From positions 62,001 to 126,000 of the forward strand of contig NZ_JALBGV010000008.1 of the NCBI RefSeq assembly GCF_023006505.1: a DNA stretch of 64,000 bases. The letters are read 5' to 3'. Positions 8,254 to 16,760 of the stretch are shown piece by piece. The position numbers were made by a program, and so were the translations under genes. Origin of the DNA: Neorhizobium sp. SHOUNA12A. Its GTDB lineage: Bacteria > Pseudomonadota > Alphaproteobacteria > Rhizobiales > Rhizobiaceae. Each line of letters opens with the position of its first letter. Positions within the stretch are counted from its first letter, which is position 1. Under the pieces are notes generated by a model, which worked only from the letters and a program-made list of their open reading frames with translations, was not told where the DNA came from and did not search any database.

Positions 8254-9152
8254 CCGCGCACCTCATGGCGTGTGGAACGGACATAAACGGTTGCGGCAAA
8301 CATCACGAAGACGGTCATGATGACGGAAATGGTGGCGCCCTTGCCGAAGTCGTACTGCCGGAAGGAAAGATCCCAGGCCCAGTATTGCGCGACATTGGAG
8401 GAATTGTTCGGTCCGCCATCGGTAATCGCGGCAAACAGATCGAATTGCTGCAGTGTGAAGATCAGCCCGAGCGCGATGATCGCGCCGATGGTGGAGCGCA
8501 TCATCGGCAGGGTGATGGTCCAGAAGCGTTGCCAGGCATTGGCGCCATCCATTTCCGCCGCCTCGTAGAGATCGGCAGGAATGGCGGCAAGACCGGTGGC
8601 GAGCAGGATCATGTTGAAGGAGGTGCCGAGCCAGATATTGGCCAGAATAACCGCCCAGAGCGAGAAATTCGGATCGGACCTCCAGAAGATATTGCCGCCG
8701 ACGAGGCCGGTTTGCTGCAACAGAAAATTGAGCACGCCGAAATCCCCGGACAGGATCCAGTTCCAGATGGCGCCGACAACGAGACCGGGCATGACCCAGG
8801 AAACCAGAAAGAGGCCGCGCAGCCAGGACGCGCCGGGGAAATTGATCCAGAAGAACAGGGCCAATGAGAAGCCGACCAGAAACTGCCCGGCGATCGACCC
8901 CACCACGAAGATGACCGTGTTCTTGAGGATGGATATGGTTTCAGGCTCGGTGAACAGGTCGACATAGTTTTTGAAGCCGACAAAAGGCCGGATGACGCTG
9001 GCCAGGCTGAACATGTCCACTTCCTGAAAGCTCATCAGGATGTTGTAGAGCAGCGGAAGCCCTGCCAGTGCCAGGAGGAACGTGAAGGGCACCCCGACCA
9101 GAACAAGGTCGAAACCGCGGCCATCCGTTACGCTGGAAAACACTCTTTTCAT
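8250..9152 (-). CDS. Sugar ABC permease (UgpA/MalF-type)
   Basis: A 300-residue inner-membrane permease, partner of the MalG-type subunit that follows. Six membrane segments are visible. The coupling loop IPADLYEAAEMDGANAWQRF is the MalF-type EAA motif. The periplasmic region includes FVGFKNYVDLF, typical of this subunit. The start at 9152 lies 73 bases after the binding-protein stop, and that gap holds a strong hairpin. Substrate class is sugar, polyol or sugar phosphate by family; the exact one is unknown. Confidence 0.94.
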   Translation of the reverse strand: MKRVFSSVTDGRGFDLVLVGVPFTFLLALAGLPLLYNILMSFQEVDMFSLASVIRPFVGFKNYVDLFTEPETISILKNTVIFVVGSIAGQFLVGFSLALFFWINFPGASWLRGLFLVSWVMPGLVVGAIWNWILSGDFGVLNFLLQQTGLVGGNIFWRSDPNFSLWAVILANIWLGTSFNMILLATGLAAIPADLYEAAEMDGANAWQRFWTITLPMMRSTIGAIIALGLIFTLQQFDLFAAITDGGPNNSSNVAQYWAWDLSFRQYDFGKGATISVIMTVFVMFAATVYVRSTRHEVRG

Positions 9153-9175
9153 CGAAACCTCGCTGGAGCCTGCAG

Positions 9176-9205
9176 GACGGCCCGGCGGATGGGTGCCGGG
9201 CCGTC
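9176..9205 (-). terminator. Intercistronic hairpin after the sugar binding-protein gene
   Basis: A perfect 11-bp inverted repeat, GACGGCCCGGC and GCCGGGCCGTC, around an 8-base loop, between the binding-protein stop and the first permease. No U-tract follows, so a partial attenuator or an mRNA 3'-end stabiliser is more likely than a full terminator. The arrangement recalls the malE-malF intergenic elements. Confidence 0.7.
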
Positions 9206-9225
9206 ATCGCGGGAGGGTGGCTGTC

Positions 9226-10458
9226 TCAGCCGTCGATCGACTTGATCTTCGCAGCCGCCTGATCGAGCGCGGCCTTCGGCGCCATCTGGCCTGTCAGGGC
9301 CGCCTGTATCGCGTCCTGGATGGCTTTCGAGATTTTCGGCCATTCCGGCGAGGGGCCGCGCGGTTGCGCATATTTCAGCTGTTCCACGAAGGTTTTGAGC
9401 GCTGAATCCTTCAGGGCATTGCCCGTGGGCGGAACCGGGATGTCGGACCGGGCCGGAAGCTGGCCGAAATTCTTGTACATGGTGGCATCCTTGGAAGCGA
9501 AGAATTCCAATGCCTTGAAGGCCTCTTTCGGATGTTTGGTGCTCGAAAAGATCGCCCAGTTGAAATCACCCATGGCGGATGAACGCTGAGCGCCCTCGCT
9601 CGGCACCGGCAGAAGAGCGGTGCCCCATTGGAATTTGGCATCGCTCAGCATCCGGTCGATTTCCCATGGACCGGAAATCGCCATGGCCGCATTTCCGGCA
9701 TTGAAGGTGGCGGTCGAATCCCATTGGCTTCGGGTGAGCGTATCCGGCGAGGCCAGCTTTTCATCCAGCATCTGCTTCCAGGTGGTAAGCGCGTTGACGG
9801 CACCTTCGCTGTTGATCGATTTATAGGTGGCGCCGCCCATCTGCGCCCAGGGCAGGAACTGGAAAGTGCCCTCCTCGTTGGCCTTGGCGGAAAAGGTGAT
9901 GCCGTAGATGTTCTTTGAAGGATTGGTAAGCTTTTTCGCCGTCGCCACCAGGTCGGTCCAGGTCTGCGGCGGCTTTTCGGGATCGAGACCTGCGGCCTTG
10001 AAGAGATCCTTGTTGTAATAAAGCGCAATCGTGTTGGTCGCCTTCGGCACCCCGTAATATTTGTTGTCCCACATCACCGATTTCAGCGGGCCGGGAAAAT
10101 AGTTCTCCGGCTTGATGACCTTGGATTGCAGGATCATGTCGGTGAGATCCAGAAAGGCCTTGCGGGAGGCGAACATCGCATGATTGGGATTGTCGATGGC
10201 AATGATGTCGGGTGCCTTGCCCGTGGAATAGGCGCGCATGGCCTCGCTCACCACGTCGTCGAACTGAAGCTGGCGGTATTCGATCTGGATGCCGTTATTC
10301 TGCGCGTTGAATTCCTTGATGAGGTTCGGCGCGGGCTGGATATCGCGGTCCAGCGACCAGAGGACGAGTTTCACATCCTCCGCTCTGGCGCTTATGCCGG
10401 CAAATGACACACTGGCCAGAGCCAATGCAACGGAAATCATAGTCCTGCGGATACCCAT
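9226..10458 (-). CDS. Sugar ABC importer solute-binding protein, family 1
   Basis: A 410-residue periplasmic binding protein (MalE/UgpB class). The start at 10458 follows AAGGAGGAG. The N-terminus is a Sec signal ([19 protein letters not shown]) with cleavage after ARA. Family marks include the first strand [48 protein letters not shown] and [11 protein letters not shown]. It is followed by two permeases and an ATPase, so the importer is complete. Neighbouring isomerase and dehydrogenase genes suggest a monosaccharide, inositol or amino-sugar ligand, which is inference. Confidence 0.94.
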   Translation of the reverse strand: MGIRRTMISVALALASVSFAGISARAEDVKLVLWSLDRDIQPAPNLIKEFNAQNNGIQIEYRQLQFDDVVSEAMRAYSTGKAPDIIAIDNPNHAMFASRKAFLDLTDMILQSKVIKPENYFPGPLKSVMWDNKYYGVPKATNTIALYYNKDLFKAAGLDPEKPPQTWTDLVATAKKLTNPSKNIYGITFSAKANEEGTFQFLPWAQMGGATYKSINSEGAVNALTTWKQMLDEKLASPDTLTRSQWDSTATFNAGNAAMAISGPWEIDRMLSDAKFQWGTALLPVPSEGAQRSSAMGDFNWAIFSSTKHPKEAFKALEFFASKDATMYKNFGQLPARSDIPVPPTGNALKDSALKTFVEQLKYAQPRGPSPEWPKISKAIQDAIQAALTGQMAPKAALDQAAAKIKSIDG

Positions 10459-10493
10459 GGTTCTCCTCCTTCTTGGTTATCCTCAATTCTCAT

Positions 10494-10528
10494 CCGGCTG
10501 GCGCAGAGCTCCTTCTATGGCCAGCCGG
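10494..10528 (-). terminator. Intercistronic hairpin before the sugar binding-protein gene
   Basis: A perfect 9-bp inverted repeat, CCGGCTGGC and GCCAGCCGG, with a 17-base loop, between the isomerase stop (10537) and the binding-protein ribosome site. It could separate enzyme from transporter mRNA by processing or partial termination. There is no clear U-tract. Confidence 0.5.
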
Positions 10529-10536
10529 CCTGCGCA

Positions 10537-11442
10537 TCAGACCGGATCGACGACGAATGTGCCGCCCCTTGCCTGTTTCAGATGGTTCAGGGCGTGGATC
10601 TGCCCCGTCATTTCCAATGCATCCCGATAGACAGGATCATGCCATCCCTCGATGTCGATGGAGCCCGACCAGCCGGCCAGCCGAAGTTCCGAAATAATGT
10701 CGGTCCAGTTGCTGTCGCCGAAACCGGGCGTGCGCATGAACACGAAGGGATGTTTTCCGAAGATGCCGTGCTCGCGGATCACGTCCCAGCGGATGGTGGC
10801 ATCCTTGCCGTGGACGTGGAAAATCCGCTGCGCCCATTTGCGGATCTGCGGTAAGGGCTCGATGAGATAGACCATCTGGTGGCAAGGTTCCCATTCAAGC
10901 CCGATATGCTCGTCCGGCGTCTCGTTGAAAATCAGTTCCCAGGCATCCGGATTATGGGCGATATTCCAGTCGCCGGTTGCCCAGTTGCCGTCCATGGCGC
11001 AATTTTCAAAGGCGATGCGGATGCCCTTGTCAGCCGCGCGGCGGGCAAGCTCGCTCCAGATTTGCCGGTAACGCGGCAGGCTTTCCGTTAGCGGCCTGTT
11101 GCGGATGCGCCCGGTGAAGCCGGCAACGCAGGTGGCGCCGAAGTGGTGGGCATTGTCGATGCAGTCCTTCCAGCCCTGGAGCGTCTGGAGATCGAGATCC
11201 GTTTCTTCCAGGGGATTGCCGAACATGCCGACGGTCGAAATGGTAATGTCCCGCGCGCCGATGGCCTCGCGGCAACGCTTGCCGAGCTCGGCGATGTCCT
11301 GGCCGTTGGTGGTCTGCCAGAAAAACGGCTGGAAACTTTCAAAGCCCATATCGGCAATCTGGGAAATCCGCTCGGCCGCCTGGCCCTTGGTGGCGCTGAT
11401 CATGGTGCCGATGCGGATGGAATGGTTTCGCTGTCCGGTCAT
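10537..11442 (-). CDS. Sugar phosphate isomerase/epimerase family protein (TIM barrel)
   Basis: A 301-residue AP-endonuclease-2-type TIM barrel, the fold of IolE, hydroxypyruvate isomerases and D-tagatose/psicose 3-epimerases. The start at 11442 (MTGQRNHSIRIGTMI) fits the family N-terminus; the longer frame reaches back into the upstream dehydrogenase. Metal-ligand regions are visible: IRIAFENCAM (strand with the glutamate), IGLEWEPCHQ (aspartate/glutamate and histidine), IFHVHGKDA, and the final SIDIEGWHDP glutamate. It sits 11 bases after a Gfo/Idh/MocA gene, an arrangement common in inositol-like and rare-sugar pathways. The exact reaction is unknown. Confidence 0.87.
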   Translation of the reverse strand: MTGQRNHSIRIGTMISATKGQAAERISQIADMGFESFQPFFWQTTNGQDIAELGKRCREAIGARDITISTVGMFGNPLEETDLDLQTLQGWKDCIDNAHHFGATCVAGFTGRIRNRPLTESLPRYRQIWSELARRAADKGIRIAFENCAMDGNWATGDWNIAHNPDAWELIFNETPDEHIGLEWEPCHQMVYLIEPLPQIRKWAQRIFHVHGKDATIRWDVIREHGIFGKHPFVFMRTPGFGDSNWTDIISELRLAGWSGSIDIEGWHDPVYRDALEMTGQIHALNHLKQARGGTFVVDPV

Positions 11443-11453
11443 AGTGCTGGCCC

Positions 11454-12488
11454 TTATGCTGCAAGGTCGATGGTTTGCCGTGATCTGGCGCTTTCGATCG
11501 CACCAAACACCATGGCAAGGCTCTTGATGTTGTCCCAACCCACTGTTTCCGGCACACCGCCGGTTTCGATGGCTGAGAGGAAATCGGCGATGACGCTGGC
11601 ATGGCCGTGGGTTTCCTCCTCACGAGCGGGCGGCAGAACCTCGATCGGTATTGCGCCGCGCAGCAGACCGCTCTCGCTTCCCGCAACGGAGGCACGGAAA
11701 GTGTCTTCTCCGTCCCAGGTCAACATTCCGTTCGAGCCGACGATGCGCCATTCGCTTTCCCAACTGGTGCGCTGGCCTTCCGCACACCAGGAGCCGCGAT
11801 AGGTGAAAATCACGTCGTCGGTGAGCTGAAACACCGCATTGGCGCTGGCGCCGTGGGCATACCAGGAGCCGGGTGGATTTGTTTCCAGGCAGTAGACGGA
11901 AAGCGGCGTCTTACCAGAGACGAAACGGGCCGCATCGAAGGTGTGGATCGCCATGTCCAGAAGCAGGACATTGTCCATCTGCTCGCGGAAGCCGCCGAAA
12001 TGCGGGGCAATGAAGAAATCGCAATGGATCGCGGTGATCGCGCCAATCGCGCCGCTTTCGACAAACCGCCGCATGCGTCGCACACCCGAAATAAACCGCC
12101 GGTTCTGCACGATGGAATGAATGCGCCCGGCAGCCTCTGCGGCGCGGATCAGGTCTGTCGCCTCCTCCATCGAGGTCGCCATGGGTTTTTCGCTCAGCAC
12201 ATGGCATCCGAGGGAAAGCGCGGCCTTCACGACAGAATGGCGGGCGGCGGGAATGACGACGTCGAATACAATGTCCGCGCCGGTTTCGCTCAGCACCGCG
12301 GCGAGATCGGATCCGATAGAGACCGGCTGAAGCGAAAATTCGGCGGCCAGCGCCTGTGCAACCGAGAGGTCGAGATCGACCAGACCCACGACGGTCAGCG
12401 CCCGCTTCAGCGCCGGCGTGGACTGAAGCGCGCGCAGCCATCCTTTGGCCATTGCGCCGCAGCCACACAAAACGACCTTGTATGTCAC
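11454..12488 (-). CDS. Gfo/Idh/MocA family NAD(P)-dependent oxidoreductase
   Basis: A 344-residue cytoplasmic dehydrogenase. The GTG at 12488 is chosen because GGAGG lies five bases upstream and the protein then begins directly with the Rossmann strand (VTYKVVLCGCGAMAKGW). Further family marks are the HVLSEKPMATSMEEA segment, with the conserved EKP lysine, and the C-terminal domain from about residue 125. First gene of the leftward operon, divergent from a LacI regulator across a 143-bp region with two operators. Likely oxidises the imported sugar or polyol or its isomerised product; substrate unknown. Confidence 0.9.
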   Translation of the reverse strand: MTYKVVLCGCGAMAKGWLRALQSTPALKRALTVVGLVDLDLSVAQALAAEFSLQPVSIGSDLAAVLSETGADIVFDVVIPAARHSVVKAALSLGCHVLSEKPMATSMEEATDLIRAAEAAGRIHSIVQNRRFISGVRRMRRFVESGAIGAITAIHCDFFIAPHFGGFREQMDNVLLLDMAIHTFDAARFVSGKTPLSVYCLETNPPGSWYAHGASANAVFQLTDDVIFTYRGSWCAEGQRTSWESEWRIVGSNGMLTWDGEDTFRASVAGSESGLLRGAIPIEVLPPAREEETHGHASVIADFLSAIETGGVPETVGWDNIKSLAMVFGAIESARSRQTIDLAA

Positions 12489-12533
12489 CAATTCCTCCCA
12501 TGCAATGTTTACGGCACGACACCTCCTGTGCAT

Positions 12534-12549
12534 CCGTAAACGTTTACGG
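12534..12549. promoter_or_regulatory. LacI-type operator O1
   Basis: CCGTAAACGTTTACGG is a perfect 16-bp palindrome with the central CG typical of LacI-family sites. It lies between the oxidoreductase operon and the divergent lacI-type gene. A second imperfect copy is centred 53 bp away, close to five helical turns. Confidence 0.75.
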
Positions 12550-12586
12550 TACTATGAACACATCGATTTTTTTGTCAATACTGCTT

Positions 12587-12602
12587 CCGAAAACGATTAC
12601 GG
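12587..12602. promoter_or_regulatory. LacI-type operator O2 (imperfect)
   Basis: CCGAAAACGATTACGG keeps the outer CCG/CGG and the central CG of the palindrome at 12534-12549 but is imperfect inside. Its centre is 53 bp from that of O1, which suits cooperative binding or a short loop by a LacI-type tetramer. Confidence 0.55.
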
Positions 12603-12631
12603 TCTTATACCGAACCCTCAAGAGGCTCCCT

Positions 12632-13648
12632 GTGACAGGCATCCGCCAACTTGCCGATTATCTGGATATTTCCATTGGCACCGTGTCCCGCGCGCTCAAT
12701 GGAAAGGCGGACGTGAATGCGGAAACCCGCAGGCGCGTGCTGGAGGCGGCGGAGAAGCTGGGCTATGTCCCCAACCAGTCGGGCCGCTCGCTGCGCAAGG
12801 GCTCGACCGGCGTGGTGGGTTTCATGATGCAGACCGGGCCGGAAATCAACAGCCAGGGAGACGCCTTCTTCATGAGCGTTTTCGACGGGGTGCAGACCGT
12901 GCTTAGCCGCCACAAGCTCGATCTCGTCGCCCTGCTCTGCTCTTCCAACGAAGATCCCTATGCCTATCTGCAACGCACCGTGGCGCGCGGCTTTGCCGAT
13001 GCCATCATCCTCTCGGCCACCCGGCGCAACGATGCACGGTTCGAGCTGCTGCACCGGCACAACATTCCGTTCATCTCGCTTGGCCGCAGCCTGACCGATG
13101 TCGGCCAACCCTGGATCGATCTGGACTTCGAAGGGATGGCGGAGGTCGCGATCGAGCGGCTGGTCAAGGCGGGCCACAGAGATATCGGGATCATCTGGCC
13201 CCATGGCGATCTCAACCTGGGTTACGTGTTCGCCGATCGATGCCGCGAGGTGCTCGCAGAACATGGGCTTACCCTTAACGAGGATCATATCTTCCGGGCA
13301 AAACCGAGCGAAGCGGGGGGCTATGCAGTAGCCCACGAGATCGCATCCAGATCTCCACGCCCGTCGGCAATCGTACTGGTCAATGAGATCCTGGTTACAG
13401 GGCTCTACAAGGGGTTCGAGGACGCTGGCGTTAAGCCGGGCAAGGACATTGCGATCATCGGTCGCTACAGTCCCCAAGCTCAGTACCTCTCTCCGGCCCT
13501 GACCTGCTTTACGTTGTCTCTTCGTGATCTGGGGATCAGCCTGGCGGAGCATCTGCTGTCAGTCATACCCGACTATCAGTCCCATTACGTTGGACAGACA
13601 TCCCGCGTGATCTGGCCTATGACGTTGATCGAGGGCACAAGCGGCTGA
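12632..13648 (+). CDS. LacI family transcriptional regulator
   Basis: A 338-residue repressor. The GTG at 12632 follows AAGAGG and gives the standard LacI N-terminus: GIRQLADYLDISIGTVSRAL (helix-turn-helix), the hinge region LGYVPNQSGRSLRKG, then a periplasmic-binding-like effector domain with VGFMMQTGPEINSQGDAFFM and AIVLVNEILVTGLYKG. Longer in-frame starts run into the operator region and are unlikely. It is divergent from the sugar importer/oxidoreductase operon and probably represses it and itself through the palindromes between them. Confidence 0.92.
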   Translation: MTGIRQLADYLDISIGTVSRALNGKADVNAETRRRVLEAAEKLGYVPNQSGRSLRKGSTGVVGFMMQTGPEINSQGDAFFMSVFDGVQTVLSRHKLDLVALLCSSNEDPYAYLQRTVARGFADAIILSATRRNDARFELLHRHNIPFISLGRSLTDVGQPWIDLDFEGMAEVAIERLVKAGHRDIGIIWPHGDLNLGYVFADRCREVLAEHGLTLNEDHIFRAKPSEAGGYAVAHEIASRSPRPSAIVLVNEILVTGLYKGFEDAGVKPGKDIAIIGRYSPQAQYLSPALTCFTLSLRDLGISLAEHLLSVIPDYQSHYVGQTSRVIWPMTLIEGTSG

Positions 13649-13716
13649 ACGGCCTCAGTCTGAGCCGCTGTCTCCCGCCATTACCGAACACCAAGTGCGT
13701 TCAGGCCGATTTCTGC

Positions 13717-14160
13717 CTACTCGTCGTCGGCAGATGCCAATGGCATCTTTTCGAGTTGAGAGAGCAGCGCCACCAGCTTCGGTGTCATCTCGCGGATTTC
13801 CACGATATGCGCTTCGCTTAGGCGGCCTAGCAGCTCCTCGGCCTTGTCCGTTAGTCGAACGGTCTGGCGCCGTCGATCCTCCTGATCCACCTGTCGCGCT
13901 GCGAGCCCTCCGTCAACAAGCCGGTTGATCAGTTCCGTCGCAGTATGAGGGGCGATGATGAGCCGTTCGGCGAGCATTCCGACCGTCATCGGTTTGCCGT
14001 TGCGATTGCCTTTTATCGCCAGAAGCGCCTGGTGCTGCTGGGGCGGCAATCCTTCTACCTGCGCGGCGGATGCACTGAAATCCATGAACTGCCGAAGCGC
14101 ATAACGAAGGTCGGCGAGCGTTTCGTAGTCTACCTGCCTGAGCCTACTGAGCTTCTTCAT
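13717..14160 (-). CDS. MarR family transcriptional regulator, copy 1
   Basis: A 147-residue winged-helix regulator. The ATG at 14160 has GGAG six bases upstream; an earlier in-frame ATG at 14196 lies inside the preceding gene and lacks a site. The MarR fold is visible: DYETLADLRYALRQF, PQQHQALLAIKG, MTVGMLAERL (helix 3), PHTATELINRLVDGGLAARQ (recognition helix) and DRRRQTVRLTDKAEELL (wing). It is a close paralogue of the gene just upstream (shared LADLRY, PQQHQALLAIKG and MLAERL blocks), so the pair arose by tandem duplication and may form heterodimers. Confidence 0.9.
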   Translation of the reverse strand: MKKLSRLRQVDYETLADLRYALRQFMDFSASAAQVEGLPPQQHQALLAIKGNRNGKPMTVGMLAERLIIAPHTATELINRLVDGGLAARQVDQEDRRRQTVRLTDKAEELLGRLSEAHIVEIREMTPKLVALLSQLEKMPLASADDE

Positions 14161-14183
14161 CTGCTCTCCGTTTTCGTCAGCAG

Positions 14184-14639
14184 TCAAAGCATCCATGTCA
14201 TGCGCTGCATCTTCTGGCGGTCCTGCAGGACCCGGAGCGCCTGCATCAATTCCGGCGCCATCTTCCGGATCTCGAATAGATGGGCACTTGCCAGTCGGTC
14301 AAGGGCATCCTCCGCCTTGGGCGTGAGACGAATAACGTGTTTGGCGCGACCCACCGTTGACGGCCCTGCCTCGACATAACCTTCGTCGATCAGTTGCTGA
14401 ATAAGGTCATCCACCAGTCTACCGGTCATCAGGAGGCGCTCGGCCAGCATCCGCGCGGTCATCTGTCTGCCGCTCGGCAAGCCCTTTATCGCCAGCAGCG
14501 CCTGATGCTGCTGCGGCTTAAGACCGAGCTTATCCGCCTCTTGCGCGCTGAACTGCCGGAACCGGCGGATGCTATAACGCAAGTCGGCAAGTGCTTCGTA
14601 ATCTCCCGCGGTGAGTCGTTCCTGATGCTTCATAGCCAT
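14184..14639 (-). CDS. MarR family transcriptional regulator, copy 2
   Basis: A 151-residue MarR-type regulator, first of a tandem pair. It shows YEALADLRYSIRRFRQF, PQQHQALLAIKG, MTARMLAERLLMTGRLVDDLIQQL and a wing region with GRAKHVIRLTPKAEDAL. The wing lacks the canonical DxRxxR of many MarR proteins (TVGRAKHV instead), unlike copy 1 (QEDRRRQ), so DNA or partner preference may differ. It is divergent from the ClC channel gene across 94 bp that contain a strong inverted repeat. Probably represses the channel and itself. Confidence 0.9.
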   Translation of the reverse strand: MAMKHQERLTAGDYEALADLRYSIRRFRQFSAQEADKLGLKPQQHQALLAIKGLPSGRQMTARMLAERLLMTGRLVDDLIQQLIDEGYVEAGPSTVGRAKHVIRLTPKAEDALDRLASAHLFEIRKMAPELMQALRVLQDRQKMQRMTWML

Positions 14640-14666
14640 ATGTGCTCCCGGATTTACGGCTTGATT

Positions 14667-14685
14667 TACATCGTATCACGATATA
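14667..14685. promoter_or_regulatory. Candidate MarR operator O1 upstream of clc and marR pair
   Basis: TACATCGTATCACGATATA is a near-perfect dyad: ATCGT-ATC-ACGAT arms with matching outer TA ends. It lies midway between the divergent MarR and ClC genes. A 26-bp block around it (from 14660) recurs at 16659 with 22 of 26 bases identical, in front of the 87-residue protein gene. Confidence 0.65.
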
Positions 14686-14733
14686 TTCGACGTGCTCAAG
14701 CCACGCTCGTTTCCGACCCGGAAAAGGAAAGCC

Positions 14734-16599
14734 ATGTCGCAGCATCAACCCGGCAACCGACCGCACGACTTCACAGGAGGACTTTCCAGGCGCGAGGCAG
14801 GAGACTTCACCACCGACAAGCGTGTTCTCATCCTGGTCGGAATGTCGATTGTCGTGGGCTCCGGCGGCGCGTTCGCGGCATGGTGTCTTGTGAGCCTGAT
14901 CGCGCTGGTCACCAACATCGTCTGGTTCGGCCATATCGGTATAGAACCGGCCTCGCTCGCAGGCGTGCCGCGGTCCCCATGGATCTTGCTGATTCCTCCT
15001 TTGGGAGGATTTGTCATCGGCCTGATGGCCCGCTTCGGGTCAGAGAAGATCCGCGGTCACGGCATTCCCGAGGCGATCGAGGCGATCCTTATCGGTGGCA
15101 GCCGGATGTCGCCTAAGGTCGCGGTGCTGAAGCCGCTGTCGTCGGCGATTTCGATCGGCACAGGCGGCCCGTTCGGCGCGGAAGGTCCGATCATCATGAC
15201 GGGCGGAGCAATCGGATCGTTGTTCGCGCAGTTCTTCCATATGAGCGCCGCCGAGCGCAAGACGCTGCTGGTGGCGGGGGCAGCGGCTGGCATGACGGCT
15301 ATTTTCGGTTCGCCGATTGCAGCGGTCATGCTCGCCGTCGAACTCCTTCTGTTTGAATGGAAACCTCGCAGCTTCATCCCCGTTGCCGTTGCAGCGTGCG
15401 TCTCGATATGCTGGCGGCCGATATTGTTCGGCACGGGCCCGCTGTTTCCGACCCACTTTGAAATCGCTCTGCCATGGTGGGGCATTTTCGCCTGCGCCGC
15501 GATCGGCATCGTATCGGGTCTGCAATCCGGGCTGCTCACCACTCTGCTCTACAAGATCGAGGATCTCTTCGAAGAGCTTCCGATACACTGGATGTGGTGG
15601 CCGATGCTCGGCGGCATCGTGATTGGCGTCGGGGGGTTGATCGAGCCTCGCAGCTTGGGCGTCGGCTATGACATTATCGACGGCCTGCTCAACAACAAGC
15701 TGCTCGCCTCGACCGTCCTGACCATCCTCCTGGTCAAGACCTGTATCTGGCTATTTGCGCTGTCTTCCGGGACCTCCGGCGGGGTCCTCGCCCCTTTGCT
15801 GATTTTCGGCGGCGCTCTTGGCTGGCTTGTCGGTCTGGTTATGCCGGGTCACGACCCCGGCTTCTGGGCCTTGCTGGGAATGGCTGCGATGATGGGCGGG
15901 ACAATGCGTGCGCCGCTGACCGGCACGTTCTTCGCCGTCGAGATCACGGGAGATATAAACACCTTGGTGCCGCTTCTGGCAGCGACGGTGGTCGCCTATG
16001 CCGTGACGGTCCTGCTCCTGCGCCGTTCGATCCTGACCGAGAAGATTGCGCGACGGGGGCAACACATCACCCGCGAATACGGTATCGATCCGTTCGAATT
16101 CACAAGGGCCGGTGAGATCATGATCAAGGAGGTGGACACGCTGCCGGCAACAATGACGGTAAGGGACGCCTGTGACCTCTTTGCGTCTCCGCAAAAAACC
16201 CATCGTATTTACCCCGTGATCGACAGCGCCGGGCGTTTGGCGGGCGTTGTTTCCCGAGGCGACGTACTTGGCTGGCAGGGGAAAGCCGAACTGGCGGAGC
16301 AAACGCTTGCCGAACGGGTTTCGGACGCTTCGGTCCCGGTTTGCCATCCGGAAGACACGGTCGGTTTCGTCGCAGATGTAATGCTTTCAACCGATACCGG
16401 ACGGGTTCCGATCGTCGATCCCGTCAGCGGAAAATTGTGCGGGCTCGTTGCGCGAAAAGATCTTCTGCGCCTGAGAAGTTTGCTGCGAACCTCGGAATTC
16501 GAACGACGGCCATATCTTTCGACGACGACGCGAAATCACGCGAGCATGGGCAAAGACGCCGGCGTTGGACAAGCCGCGCAACGAAAAGAAATTGATTGA
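14734..16599 (+). CDS. ClC family chloride channel/transporter with CBS domains
   Basis: A 621-residue inner-membrane ClC protein moving chloride or a similar anion, either as a channel or in exchange for protons. The ATG at 14734 has AAGGA six bases upstream. Family motifs are GHGIPEAI (selectivity region, histidine in place of the usual serine), GPFGAEGPIIMTGG with the gating glutamate, and GGVLAPLLIFGG. About ten membrane segments are followed by a C-terminal CBS pair (near residues 455-575: DACDLFASPQKTHRIYPVID and the later VPIVDPVSGKLCGLVARKD), which usually senses adenine nucleotides. Divergent from two MarR regulators. Confidence 0.93.
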   Translation: MSQHQPGNRPHDFTGGLSRREAGDFTTDKRVLILVGMSIVVGSGGAFAAWCLVSLIALVTNIVWFGHIGIEPASLAGVPRSPWILLIPPLGGFVIGLMARFGSEKIRGHGIPEAIEAILIGGSRMSPKVAVLKPLSSAISIGTGGPFGAEGPIIMTGGAIGSLFAQFFHMSAAERKTLLVAGAAAGMTAIFGSPIAAVMLAVELLLFEWKPRSFIPVAVAACVSICWRPILFGTGPLFPTHFEIALPWWGIFACAAIGIVSGLQSGLLTTLLYKIEDLFEELPIHWMWWPMLGGIVIGVGGLIEPRSLGVGYDIIDGLLNNKLLASTVLTILLVKTCIWLFALSSGTSGGVLAPLLIFGGALGWLVGLVMPGHDPGFWALLGMAAMMGGTMRAPLTGTFFAVEITGDINTLVPLLAATVVAYAVTVLLLRRSILTEKIARRGQHITREYGIDPFEFTRAGEIMIKEVDTLPATMTVRDACDLFASPQKTHRIYPVIDSAGRLAGVVSRGDVLGWQGKAELAEQTLAERVSDASVPVCHPEDTVGFVADVMLSTDTGRVPIVDPVSGKLCGLVARKDLLRLRSLLRTSEFERRPYLSTTTRNHASMGKDAGVGQAAQRKEID

Positions 16600-16665
16600 A
16601 CCGTTGGCCACTTGGCCTGATCAATGCCGCGTTCGTGTACATGTCCGCTCGTGAATTTCTTGATA

Positions 16666-16684
16666 TACATCGCCTCACGACATA
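16666..16684. promoter_or_regulatory. Candidate MarR operator O2 upstream of the 87-residue gene
   Basis: TACATCGCCTCACGACATA matches the site at 14667-14685 in 16 of 19 bases. With the preceding CTTGAT-type bases the match is 22 of 26. It lies between the ClC stop and the small gene at 16761, so that gene probably has its own promoter under the same regulators. Confidence 0.6.
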
Positions 16685-16760
16685 CATTCGATGGGTGAGG
16701 AGAACGCCACGTTTTCGCAGCCTCCTCCTCTCCGGCATCCATTGATGAGGAGCATAAAGT

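Noticed and set aside
12356-12631. A longer LacI N-terminus starting at 12356
   Set aside because: The extension runs through the divergent gene and both operators and is not LacI-like; GTG at 12632 has a ribosome site and the proper helix-turn-helix start.
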